Of a stretch of DNA of 35,251 nucleotides, positions 1-7,670 are shown in pieces. Position numbers and translations under genes: made by a program. Source of the stretch: Vibrio sp. PID17_43. Lineage in GTDB: Bacteria > Pseudomonadota > Gammaproteobacteria > Enterobacterales > Vibrionaceae. The stretch covers positions 1 to 35,251 of the forward strand of contig NZ_LIXM01000033.1 in assembly GCF_002608565.1 (NCBI RefSeq), written 5' to 3'. The notes under the pieces are model-generated. The model was not told the origin of the DNA, ran no database searches, and saw only the letters and a list, made by a program, of their open reading frames with translations. How positions within the stretch are numbered: position 1 is the stretch's first letter; the number at the start of each line of letters is the position of its first letter.

Positions 1-290
1 CTTGATTGGTCACTCAGTTCATTGAAACCTAATTTGATACCAAGGTATCTAATTGGATTATCATCAACGAGTGCCCACACAGATTGATAGGTCTATATTG
101 TTAAAGAGCTTGCTCAGAAACTTTCTTTCTGAGAGGAGGTGCATTCTAACGAGATAATTGAGAGAGTCAAACACTTTTTCAATTTATTTTCTCAGAAGCT
201 TTTCACCTCTCCGACCCTGCTGAAGCCTTATCGCGTCTGCCGTGTCGGTGGATGCGCATTATAGGGAACTCAGATCCGTTCGCAACCTTT
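1..290 (-). promoter_or_regulatory. rRNA operon promoters P1/P2, boxA and 16S leader
   Basis: Read on the minus strand this stretch is the control region of an rrn operon whose 16S gene lies beyond the left edge. P1 has TTGCGA (280-285), a 16-base spacer, TATAAT (258-263) and a GC-rich GCGC discriminator typical of stringently controlled rrn P1 promoters. An A/T-rich tract upstream (about 290-305) could serve as an UP element. P2 has TTGACT (165-170), 16 bases, and TAGAAT (143-148). The antitermination element boxA, GCTCTTTAACAAT, lies at 97-109, followed by leader sequence. The arrangement matches the tandem rrn promoters known in gammaproteobacteria. No 16S sequence itself is visible. Confidence 0.9.
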
Positions 291-346
291 TTTTGAAAAA
301 AAATGGGAAAAAACAGCCGTTCGCTGACTATTTCATCAGAAAAGCA

Positions 347-373
347 AAAAAGAGGATAAAAAACCCTCTTTTT
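347..373 (-). terminator. intrinsic terminator after fre
   Basis: An inverted repeat (AAAAAGAGG / CCTCTTTTT) with an A/T-rich loop lies 19 bases past the fre stop and gives a U-run on the minus-strand transcript. It ends the ubiD-ferredoxin-fre transcript just before the rrn P1 promoter. Confidence 0.75.
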
Positions 374-391
374 ATGCCTCAAAACCTGTTG

Positions 392-1105
392 TTAAATGAA
401 CGCATAAGCGTCTGCGAACATGCGCTCACTCTTGGCTTTCTTATTCTGAGTAAACTGCTCACGTGCTGCTCCCGCCATTTCAAAGCGACCAGCAATATAG
501 ATATCGTAGTTTTCTAAGCTTTCGAAATCGTCACTTATCGCTTGCAGCACATTACCGATTTTACCTTGCCAACCCTCAGGAGCCTCTTCTACTACAGGGA
601 CGAAGTGAACGTTAGCAAACTTATCGGCAAGCTCGACCAATTCTTCTTTTGCATATAACTGACAGTTATCGCGTGCTCCCCAATATAAGAAGATAGGGTT
701 CGTTTTGTTCTGGGCAATACAGTGGTCCAAAATAGAACGGACGTAACTAAAGCCTGTACCACCAGCAATCAATAATAGTGGACGCTCACTTTCTTCTTGA
801 ATCCACGCATCACCATGTGGTGCATCAATTTCGATATGACCATCTGTTTCTAGCGCCGCTTGCATTGCTTCAACGACTTCTAACGCGTAAGCGTTATGTT
901 CAGCCGCACCAATGTGTAGCTCAAGCTCGCCTTCATGACGACAAGGGCTACTTGCAATAGAAAAAGGACGCTTGTCTTTTTCACCCATGACAACCATTAA
1001 GTACTGACCAGCTTTAAAAGGTACTGGTGATTCTGGGTGAAGAAGGATTTGGTAAGTATTACAAGCTAACGGCTGAATAGACTTTACTTTACATTGGATG
1101 GTCAT
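392..1105 (-). CDS. fre: NAD(P)H-flavin reductase Fre
   Basis: Cytoplasmic flavin reductase of the ferredoxin-NADP reductase fold (Fre/LuxG family). It passes hydride from NAD(P)H to free FMN, FAD or riboflavin. The 237-residue length fits the family. Visible motifs are RPFSIAS near residue 46, which contacts the flavin, and the nucleotide-binding GGTGFSY near 115, with an NAD(P)-domain C-terminus. An AGAGGA ribosome-binding site precedes the ATG. The gene starts 14 bases after the ferredoxin stop, as third gene of ubiD-ferredoxin-fre. In this context it may supply reduced flavin for ubiquinone synthesis (UbiX makes the prenylated FMN used by UbiD), or reduce the neighbouring ferredoxin. That coupling is inference. 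Confidence 0.95.
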   Translation of the reverse strand: MTIQCKVKSIQPLACNTYQILLHPESPVPFKAGQYLMVVMGEKDKRPFSIASSPCRHEGELELHIGAAEHNAYALEVVEAMQAALETDGHIEIDAPHGDAWIQEESERPLLLIAGGTGFSYVRSILDHCIAQNKTNPIFLYWGARDNCQLYAKEELVELADKFANVHFVPVVEEAPEGWQGKIGNVLQAISDDFESLENYDIYIAGRFEMAGAAREQFTQNKKAKSERMFADAYAFI

Positions 1106-1119
1106 GGTGTTCCTCTCGC

Positions 1120-1389
1120 TTACTCATCAAAAGTAAGCACTAAATTACTTTCTGTATAGGCTTGGCAAGGGAATATCCAACCTTGCTGTTGCTCTTTTTC
1201 GGTTAGCATAGGTTCGAGGTGATAACTCACCTCGCCCGTTAGCTTTTTACACATGCACATGGCGCAAGCGCCAACTTGGCAACGGTGTGGGAAGCGAATA
1301 TTGTTGTTGAGCGCAGCTTCCAACACGGTCTCCCCTTCTTTTACTTGGAACGTAACGTCCATTGGTAGAAGGTGGACTTGATGACTCAT
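1120..1389 (-). CDS. [2Fe-2S] plant-type ferredoxin, 89 residues
   Basis: Small soluble electron carrier with the plant-type [2Fe-2S] fold. Cysteines follow the pattern C-x4-C-x2-C (within HRCQVGACAMC), with the fourth in FPCQA near the C-terminus. I chose the ATG at 1389 (MSHQV...) because it overlaps the ubiD stop as ATGA, which indicates translational coupling; a longer reading to 1410 would run back into ubiD. Together with Fre downstream it resembles a class IB oxygenase reductase (flavin domain plus [2Fe-2S] domain) split into two proteins. The physiological partner is unknown. A role in ubiquinone synthesis follows only from gene order. Confidence 0.9.
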   Translation of the reverse strand: MSHQVHLLPMDVTFQVKEGETVLEAALNNNIRFPHRCQVGACAMCMCKKLTGEVSYHLEPMLTEKEQQQGWIFPCQAYTESNLVLTFDE

Positions 1390-3239
1390 AGAATACCTAA
1401 CTGGTCCCAAATCTCATCGACTTTAGCCACAAGTTTAGGATCTTTTTTGATAGGCACCCCCCACTCGCGCGTGACTTCAGATTCGAACTTATTGGTTGCG
1501 TCCAGCCCTAACTTAGATGAACTTTCGGTCTTTCCTAGAACTTGAACGGTGTCTCTATCCGGATCCATTCGAGTTGTCACCGCCCAAATGATGTCATTCC
1601 AATCTCGCACATTCACATCATCATCACACAAGATAATGAACTTATTATTTGTATACTGAGCAAAGAAATCCCATAAGCATTCCATCAACGCTTGAGATTG
1701 ACCCGCTTGGTCTTTCTTCATCGTAACGACGGCAAACTGATTGTTCGCCGTTGATGGTAGATAGATGTCGACAATTTCCGGGCGTTGTTGTTTTAGTGTT
1801 TCCAGATCCGCTTCAGTGATGATTTTGTTATCACGTTCACTGATTGGAGATCGTGTTACTAGCTCAGCATCCCATTTAATGGTCGCGTCTAAGCCCATTT
1901 TGGACCCTAACCCAACCACTGGTGACGCAAAGTCAAGTGAGTCGATCGGCGTGTTATCAATCATCAAAGTATCACGCACAGGATCCATATGCTCTGTCAT
2001 GGCTTTAACGACACTATCCCAATCTCGAGCATTAACCGACTCGTCACACACAATGACATACTTGGTGTACATAAACTGACGTAAGAAAGACCACACCCCC
2101 ATCATCACGCGCTTCGCATGACCTGGATACTGCTTCTTCATCGTTACCACTGCCATTCGGTATGAACAGCCTTCTGGTGGCAGGTAGAAGTCTTCAATTT
2201 CTGGGAACTGCTTTTGCAAAATTGGCACAAAGACTTCGTTCAGCGCCACCCCCAATACTGCCGGCTCATCTGGCGGACGACCTGTGTAGGTGCTGTGATA
2301 GATGGGGTCTTTGCGCATAGTAATATGCGTAATAGTGAAAACGTGATGCTTCTCTTTTTCGTTGTAATAGCCAGTGTGATCACCATAAGGCCCCTCATCA
2401 GCAAACTCGTTCGGATCAATGTACCCTTCCATCACCATTTCTGCACTCGCAGGTACTTCTAGATCATTACTGACCGATTTCACCACTTCGGTTTTGCTTC
2501 CGCGCAGCAAACCTGCAAACGCGTATTCCGATAATGTATCTGGCACTGGTGTCACTGCACCAAGAATGGTTGCGGGATCAGCACCAAAAGCGACTGATAC
2601 TGGGAAAGGTTTACCTGGGTTAGTTTCCATCCAGTCACGCAGATCTAACGCACCACCACGGTGAGCAAGCCAACGCATAATAATTTTATTTTTGGCAATT
2701 TTTTGCTGACGATAAATACCTAGATTCTGACGCTTCTTGTACGGACCTTTAGTTACCGTTAAACCCCAAGTCAGCAACGGGGCAATGTCTTCTGCCCAGC
2801 AGCTCATCACTGGGATTTTATCCAAATCGACGTCATCTCCTTGCCAAACAACCTCTTGGCAAGGCGCTTTACGCAGGCGCTTAGCTGGCATATTAAGCAC
2901 TTGCTTGAATACAGGGAGCTTCTCTAAAGCATCTTTAAAGCCTTTTGGCGGCTCAGGCTCTTTTAAATAAGCCAGCAACTTACCTACTTCTCGTAATTCC
3001 TTAACGTCTGTGCGCCCCATACCTATCGCAACGCGTTCTGGCGTACCAAATAGGTTAGTCAGGACGGGGACGTCATAGCCAATTGGATTTTCAAACAACA
3101 GTGCAGGACCGCCAGCACGCAAGGTACGGTCGCTGATTTCTGTCATTTCGTAAGCGGGATCGACGGGGTGAGTGATGCGTTTAAGTCGACCTTTCTGTTC
3201 TAGATGATCGATAAATTCGCGTAAATCCTTAAAACTCAT
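1386..3239 (-). CDS. ubiD: 4-hydroxy-3-polyprenylbenzoate decarboxylase UbiD with duplicated C-terminal domain
   Basis: UbiD decarboxylates 3-octaprenyl-4-hydroxybenzoate in ubiquinone synthesis using prenylated FMN made by UbiX. Residues 1-340 look canonical, including the EGPYGDHTGYY active-site segment near 282-292. The protein is 617 residues; E. coli UbiD is about 497. The excess is a second copy of the C-terminal domain. Residues about 341-460 and 481-585 align, sharing AVVTMKK, a CD(E/D)xVNxRDW motif, MDPxRDT and (K)xGLDAT. The final tail REWGVPIKKDP matches the normal UbiD end. It is the first gene of ubiD-ferredoxin-fre, with GAAGG close before the ATG. A TATACT at about 3275-3281 on the minus strand may be its -10 box. 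Confidence 0.95.
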   Translation of the reverse strand: MSFKDLREFIDHLEQKGRLKRITHPVDPAYEMTEISDRTLRAGGPALLFENPIGYDVPVLTNLFGTPERVAIGMGRTDVKELREVGKLLAYLKEPEPPKGFKDALEKLPVFKQVLNMPAKRLRKAPCQEVVWQGDDVDLDKIPVMSCWAEDIAPLLTWGLTVTKGPYKKRQNLGIYRQQKIAKNKIIMRWLAHRGGALDLRDWMETNPGKPFPVSVAFGADPATILGAVTPVPDTLSEYAFAGLLRGSKTEVVKSVSNDLEVPASAEMVMEGYIDPNEFADEGPYGDHTGYYNEKEKHHVFTITHITMRKDPIYHSTYTGRPPDEPAVLGVALNEVFVPILQKQFPEIEDFYLPPEGCSYRMAVVTMKKQYPGHAKRVMMGVWSFLRQFMYTKYVIVCDESVNARDWDSVVKAMTEHMDPVRDTLMIDNTPIDSLDFASPVVGLGSKMGLDATIKWDAELVTRSPISERDNKIITEADLETLKQQRPEIVDIYLPSTANNQFAVVTMKKDQAGQSQALMECLWDFFAQYTNNKFIILCDDDVNVRDWNDIIWAVTTRMDPDRDTVQVLGKTESSSKLGLDATNKFESEVTREWGVPIKKDPKLVAKVDEIWDQLGIL

Positions 3240-3345
3240 AGGCCTTCATATTGGCTGATTAAACTGTCCGCAGTATAACAAATAGGAAGACGCTAAGATC
3301 CCCCTATTTTGTGTGGGTATGTGAGCTAGGTAACGCCAAGAATGG

Positions 3346-4338
3346 TTACTTCAATACGTTTTCAATCTGACGGGTTTGAACTTTCCGGTTGCTTGAGATC
3401 AGTTCTTCAAGCCAAGAATGATGGCCTTGCTTCGCTAACTCTCTTGCTACCAATGTTGCTTCTTCTGATAACGCCATTTTTGCGACTAAGAACTGTTTTA
3501 CCTCAGGAGTGAGTGGATTGGACCGGGCCAGTAGCTCAATGGCATACGGCTTTAACGTTGGATTGACGGTTGAGTTCATCAGTTGCTGTAATGAAAACTC
3601 ATCACCGACGTTTGCAAGGCGACCCAACTCGGTTTGACCATTATAATCCGCTCGCATTCGCCATAGCATATCGTACATGGCTTCATCTTGGCTTACTTGA
3701 GCCAAACGAGCCACTACCGCTGACGATGGTAACCAACTGGTCACATTGGCGTGAGTCAATTGCTTGGTTAATGCCTCTAAGGCACTTGGTGACAAGCTAT
3801 CCAGTTCTCGAATAAGCAGTGCTTCACGAGTCTGCACTTGTGACGATGTGCCAGTCAGCCACTCTTTGAGGTTCAACTCATCGCGCTCTGCTTCTAAGAC
3901 AAATTCTAAAGTGCGTTGGTCTTGCTTCCAGCGCTTGATCTGACGGCTCGCGATCGCAGGAAAATTAAATGCTGGGACACTGAATTCATAACCATCTCCA
4001 CGTTCAAGCATTTGATAAGTCGGTATGATGCTAATTTGAGATTCAACAAAGATGGCCATTCTTGGCGTTAGGATGATGTTTTGCTGCTCAAACTTGTTGA
4101 GCAACAGAAAGCGGGCGACTTCTTGTTGAGGAAAAGCAAGTCGATCAAGGGCAAATTTAAGCGAGTCGACCTCGTCTCTGACCGCATAATCAAGCAGTTC
4201 AGATACTTTCGTTTGTATTTGGGTGTCCTGAAGCCACTGTTCTACCTCTGATGCCTGCATTTCCTTCGCAGATGATGTTGCGGGTAGCACCATAAGTGAC
4301 AAGCTCAGGAGTAATGACGACAACATTCCGTGTTGCAT
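3346..4338 (-). CDS. exported protein of unknown function, 330 residues
   Basis: I do not recognise the family. The N-terminus is a classical Sec signal peptide: a short polar start, a leucine-rich core (residues 5-18) and a probable cleavage site after SSA at about residue 24. The mature part has no cysteine cluster and no membrane span. It is leucine/alanine-rich and appears alpha-helical with loose repeats of 25-35 residues (for example LEALTKQLTHANV, LQQLMNSTVN, EEATLVARELAKQ), suggestive of a HEAT-like solenoid. A GGGAGG site 7 bases before the ATG supports this start. It stands alone between ubiD and rho, on the same strand as both, 106 bases upstream of ubiD. Confidence 0.8.
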   Translation of the reverse strand: MQHGMLSSLLLSLSLMVLPATSSAKEMQASEVEQWLQDTQIQTKVSELLDYAVRDEVDSLKFALDRLAFPQQEVARFLLLNKFEQQNIILTPRMAIFVESQISIIPTYQMLERGDGYEFSVPAFNFPAIASRQIKRWKQDQRTLEFVLEAERDELNLKEWLTGTSSQVQTREALLIRELDSLSPSALEALTKQLTHANVTSWLPSSAVVARLAQVSQDEAMYDMLWRMRADYNGQTELGRLANVGDEFSLQQLMNSTVNPTLKPYAIELLARSNPLTPEVKQFLVAKMALSEEATLVARELAKQGHHSWLEELISSNRKVQTRQIENVLK

Positions 4339-4391
4339 GTTAACCTCCCGATAACATTTTCTTCATTCTGCTGTTTCTATCAGGAGAAAGC

Positions 4392-4420
4392 AATAAAAAA
4401 GCCACCGATATGCGGTGGCT
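4392..4420 (-). terminator. intrinsic terminator after rho
   Basis: Stem AGCCACCG / CGGTGGCT at 4400-4420 with a 5-base loop, followed on the minus strand by a TTTTTTAT tract. It lies 25 bases beyond the rho stop. Confidence 0.9.
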
Positions 4421-4444
4421 ATTTACAGAATGGCTTATCTGAGA

Positions 4445-5704
4445 CTATTGACGACGCATTGCATCGAAGAACTCATCGTTGGTCTTCGTCATCGCTAATT
4501 TATCGATTAGGAATTCCATTGCGTCGATCTCGCCCATTGGGTGAACAATCTTACGCAAAATCCACATCTTCTGTAGTTCGTCAGTCTTAGTTAGTAGCTC
4601 TTCACGGCGAGTACCTGAGCGGTTGAAGTCAATCGCAGGGAATACGCGCTTCTCAGCAATCTTACGGTTCAAGTGCAGTTCCATGTTACCTGTACCCTTG
4701 AACTCTTCGTAGATAACTTCATCCATCTTAGAACCCGTGTCTACTAGCGCTGTCGCGATGATAGTTAGGCTGCCGCCTTCTTCTACGTTACGAGCTGCAC
4801 CGAAGAAACGCTTAGGACGGTGTAGTGCGTTAGCATCCACACCACCTGTTAGTACTTTACCTGATGAAGGCACTACTGTGTTGTATGCACGAGCTAGACG
4901 AGTGATAGAGTCAAGCAAGATAACGACGTCTTTCTTGTGCTCAACAAGACGTTTTGCTTTCTCGATTACCATTTCTGCTACTTGTACGTGACGAGACGCT
5001 GGCTCATCGAACGTAGAAGCAACCACTTCACCTTTAACTAGACGTTGCATCTCGGTTACTTCTTCTGGACGTTCATCGATTAGAAGTACCATCAACTCAC
5101 ACTCAGGATGGTTGTATGCGATGCTTTGTGCAATATTTTGCAGAAGCATTGTCTTACCCGCTTTAGGCGGAGCAACAATCAGGCCACGCTGGCCTTTACC
5201 GATTGGTGAAGCCAAATCAAGAATACGAGCGGTAATATCTTCAGTCGCACCGTTACCACGTTCCATAACCATACGTTCATTGGCATGAAGAGGAGTCAGG
5301 TTTTCAAAGAGGATTTTATTACGCGCGTTGTCTGGCTTATCGTGGTTGACCGTGTTTACTTTTAATAGTGCAAAGTAACGTTCGCCATCTTTTGGTGGAC
5401 GAATTTTCCCGGCAATCGAATCACCTGTACGTAGGTTGAAGCGACGAATCTGACTTGGTGAAACATAGATGTCGTCCGGACCTGCTAGGTATGAGCTGTC
5501 TGCACTGCGTAGAAAACCAAAGCCGTCTTGCAGAATTTCCAGAACCCCATCGCCAAAGATGTCTTCGCCGCCTTTCGCGTGCGCTTTAAGAATTGCGAAG
5601 ATGATGTCTTGTTTTCTCAGGCGCGCTAGGTTCTCAAGCCCTAAGCTTTCGCCAAGCTTTACAAGGTCAGACACAGGTCTGTTCTTCAGTTCGGTAAGAT
5701 TCAT
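4445..5704 (-). CDS. rho: transcription termination factor Rho
   Basis: Hexameric RNA-dependent ATPase that terminates transcription at Rho-dependent sites. It has an N-terminal Rho_N helix bundle (MNLTELKNRPVSDLVKLGE), a cold-shock-like RNA-binding domain (about 50-120, with DGFGFLR), the P-loop PPKAGKT near residues 179-185, and the Walker B/R-loop region VVILLDSITRLARAYN. I chose the ATG at 5704 (419 residues) because it reproduces the start and length known for E. coli Rho. An in-frame TTG eight codons upstream gives a non-conserved extension. It lies downstream of trxA on the same strand, separated by a terminator and about 170 bases of leader. E. coli Rho is autoregulated in its leader; the same could hold here, but no specific element is visible. 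Confidence 0.97.
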   Translation of the reverse strand: MNLTELKNRPVSDLVKLGESLGLENLARLRKQDIIFAILKAHAKGGEDIFGDGVLEILQDGFGFLRSADSSYLAGPDDIYVSPSQIRRFNLRTGDSIAGKIRPPKDGERYFALLKVNTVNHDKPDNARNKILFENLTPLHANERMVMERGNGATEDITARILDLASPIGKGQRGLIVAPPKAGKTMLLQNIAQSIAYNHPECELMVLLIDERPEEVTEMQRLVKGEVVASTFDEPASRHVQVAEMVIEKAKRLVEHKKDVVILLDSITRLARAYNTVVPSSGKVLTGGVDANALHRPKRFFGAARNVEEGGSLTIIATALVDTGSKMDEVIYEEFKGTGNMELHLNRKIAEKRVFPAIDFNRSGTRREELLTKTDELQKMWILRKIVHPMGEIDAMEFLIDKLAMTKTNDEFFDAMRRQ

Positions 5705-5843
5705 GGTGGTGGATTCTTGTTTAGTCAAAATAAGATCTGTTTTCTAGTTAAGATGGATTTGGTCTCAGGATCGACCAAGAAGAGAATTTGTTCAATTAAC
5801 GCACGATAAGTTAGCACTAATTACTATTCTAGTCCAGAGTTAG

Positions 5844-5880
5844 AAAAACAAAACCGCGCATTGTTACATTGCACGGTTTT
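5844..5880 (-). terminator. intrinsic terminator after trxA
   Basis: The minus-strand RNA can form AAAACCGUGCA / UGCGCGGUUUU around a 9-base loop (5850-5880). The single non-Watson-Crick position is a G-U pair only in minus-strand RNA, which supports this orientation. A GTTTTTC tract follows. Confidence 0.8.
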
Positions 5881-5899
5881 ATTTGTAATCACGTGGTGA

Positions 5900-6226
5900 T
5901 TATAGATTTGCGTCCAAAAACTCTTTTAGTTGAGTCTTAGACAGAGCACCAACTTTCGTTGCCGCTACGTTACCGTCTTTAAATAACAGTAGCGTTGGAA
6001 TGCCGCGAATACCAAACTTCGGCGGTGTGCCTGCGTTATGGTCAATATTTAGTTTACCGATAGTGAGCTTGCCTGCGTATTCATCAGCGATCTCGTCCAG
6101 AATTGGCGCAATCATTTTACAAGGACCACACCATTCTGCCCAGAAATCCACTAAAACCGGGCCTGCAGCATTGATTACATCGTTTTCAAAACCATCATCA
6201 GTAAGCTGCAAAATCTTATCACTCAT
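5900..6226 (-). CDS. trxA: thioredoxin 1
   Basis: Cytoplasmic thiol-disulfide reductase supplying electrons to ribonucleotide reductase and other enzymes. The 108-residue protein carries the active site WCGPC (Cys33, Cys36), the cis-proline segment GIRGIPT and the typical DxxFxxxV start. The ATG at 6226 (MSDKILQL) gives the conserved length and is preceded by GGAG; a start four codons earlier would be extra sequence. It is divergent from rhlB and upstream of rho, the same trxA-rho order as in E. coli. Confidence 0.97.
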   Translation of the reverse strand: MSDKILQLTDDGFENDVINAAGPVLVDFWAEWCGPCKMIAPILDEIADEYAGKLTIGKLNIDHNAGTPPKFGIRGIPTLLLFKDGNVAATKVGALSKTQLKEFLDANL

Positions 6227-6337
6227 CTTCCACTCCAATGTGTTTTTAGAAACTGGTTGGATGATAACCAGTAATTAGATGCCCTATTGGAATGTATTTA
6301 CTTTCGTATTGCAAGCTTTAGCTGATATTCTATAGTC

Positions 6338-7651
6338 ATGAAAAAGACGCATATCACAGAGCAAAAGTTCGCCGATTTGGATTTAAAGCCCCAAGTCATT
6401 GAAGGATTGGATAAAAAAGGGTTCGAATATTGTACCCCTATCCAAGCCTTGGCGTTGCCGGTACTGCTCACCGGCCAAGACATCGCAGGCCAGGCCCAAA
6501 CGGGTACTGGTAAAACGCTCGCGTTTCTTACTGCTACTTTCAACCACCTTCTGACGACACCAGAACCTGAAGGTCGCCAACCAACCCAGCCTCGCGCCAT
6601 TATTATGGCACCGACACGTGAATTAGCGATTCAGATCTTTAATGATGCTGAACCTCTGATTGCGAGTACAGGTCTAAAAGCGGCATTAGCTTATGGCGGC
6701 GAGAGCTACGATAAGCAATTGTCTAAGCTACAAGACGGTGTAGACATTCTGATTGGTACCACTGGCCGTATCATTGATTTTTACAAGCAGCGCGTATTCA
6801 ACCTAAACAACATTCAAGCTGTTGTGTTGGATGAAGCAGACCGAATGTTCGATCTTGGCTTTATTAAGGACATTCGTTTCTTATTCCGTCGCATGCCTGA
6901 ACCAAAAGAGCGTCTAAACATGCTGTTCTCAGCAACGCTGTCGTACCGCGTACAAGAATTAGCGTTTGAACATATGCACAACCCTGAGCATGTTGTCGTC
7001 GAGCCTGAGCAAAAAACCGGTCACCGTATCCAAGAAGAGCTGTTCTACCCTTCTAACGAAGACAAGATGACTCTACTTCAGACTCTTATTGAAGAAGACT
7101 GGCCAGATCGCGCGATCATATTCGCCAACACCAAACATAAGTGCGAATCTGTCTGGGGTCATCTAGCAGCAGATGGCCATCGTGTTGGTCTACTGACCGG
7201 CGACGTTCCTCAGAAAAAACGCGAAAAGATTCTTGAACAATTTACTCGCGGTGAAGTAGACCTTTTAGTTGCAACTGACGTTGCTGCTCGTGGCCTACAT
7301 ATTCCTCAGGTAACACACGTATTCAACTACGACTTACCAGACGATTGTGAAGATTACGTTCACCGTATCGGCCGTACTGGTCGTGCAGGTGCAAGTGGTC
7401 ACTCAATCAGCTTTGCTTGTGAAGAGTACGCAATCAACTTGCCTGCGATTGAAGAATACATCGAACATACAATCCCAGTATCGGATTACGATGCATCGGC
7501 TCTGATCCAAGATCTGCCAGAACCAATCCGTATGCGTGCGCCTCGTGTTCAGCAACGTCGTACCAATACCGGTGGCACGCGCTCTGGTAACCGTAAGCCG
7601 CAAGGACGCCGTCCTCGTCAACCACGTCAATCAGCGCCAAAACAATCATAA
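6338..7651 (+). CDS. rhlB: DEAD-box ATP-dependent RNA helicase RhlB
   Basis: Helicase component of the RNA degradosome; it unwinds structured RNA for RNase E and PNPase. All DEAD-box motifs are present: Q motif around 28-35, AQTGTGKT (53-60), PTRELA (92-97), TTGR (141-144), DEAD (165-168), SAT (198-200), a motif V-like ATDVAARGLHIP and HRIGRTGRAG. The C-terminal 40 residues are basic (arginine, glutamine, proline) and likely disordered, as in E. coli RhlB. Length 437, against about 421 in E. coli. No clear ribosome-binding site precedes the ATG, but the start MKKTHITEQKF matches the family. gppA follows after 19 bases, as in enterobacteria. Confidence 0.96.
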   Translation: MKKTHITEQKFADLDLKPQVIEGLDKKGFEYCTPIQALALPVLLTGQDIAGQAQTGTGKTLAFLTATFNHLLTTPEPEGRQPTQPRAIIMAPTRELAIQIFNDAEPLIASTGLKAALAYGGESYDKQLSKLQDGVDILIGTTGRIIDFYKQRVFNLNNIQAVVLDEADRMFDLGFIKDIRFLFRRMPEPKERLNMLFSATLSYRVQELAFEHMHNPEHVVVEPEQKTGHRIQEELFYPSNEDKMTLLQTLIEEDWPDRAIIFANTKHKCESVWGHLAADGHRVGLLTGDVPQKKREKILEQFTRGEVDLLVATDVAARGLHIPQVTHVFNYDLPDDCEDYVHRIGRTGRAGASGHSISFACEEYAINLPAIEEYIEHTIPVSDYDASALIQDLPEPIRMRAPRVQQRRTNTGGTRSGNRKPQGRRPRQPRQSAPKQS

Positions 7652-7670
7652 AAGGAAACTGAAGTCGTTT

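Noticed and set aside
242..517. Plus-strand 91-codon frame over the rrn promoter and the end of fre
   Set aside because: It runs through the rrn P1 promoter, the fre terminator and antisense fre; composition is not protein-like.
6309..6336. TTGCAA-N16-TATAGT as rhlB promoter
   Set aside because: Its -10 box ends one base before the conserved ATG, so transcription would start inside the gene.
7536..7670. 45-codon upstream extension of GppA
   Set aside because: It overlaps rhlB in another frame and the product would be longer than the family; the ATG at 7671 fits.
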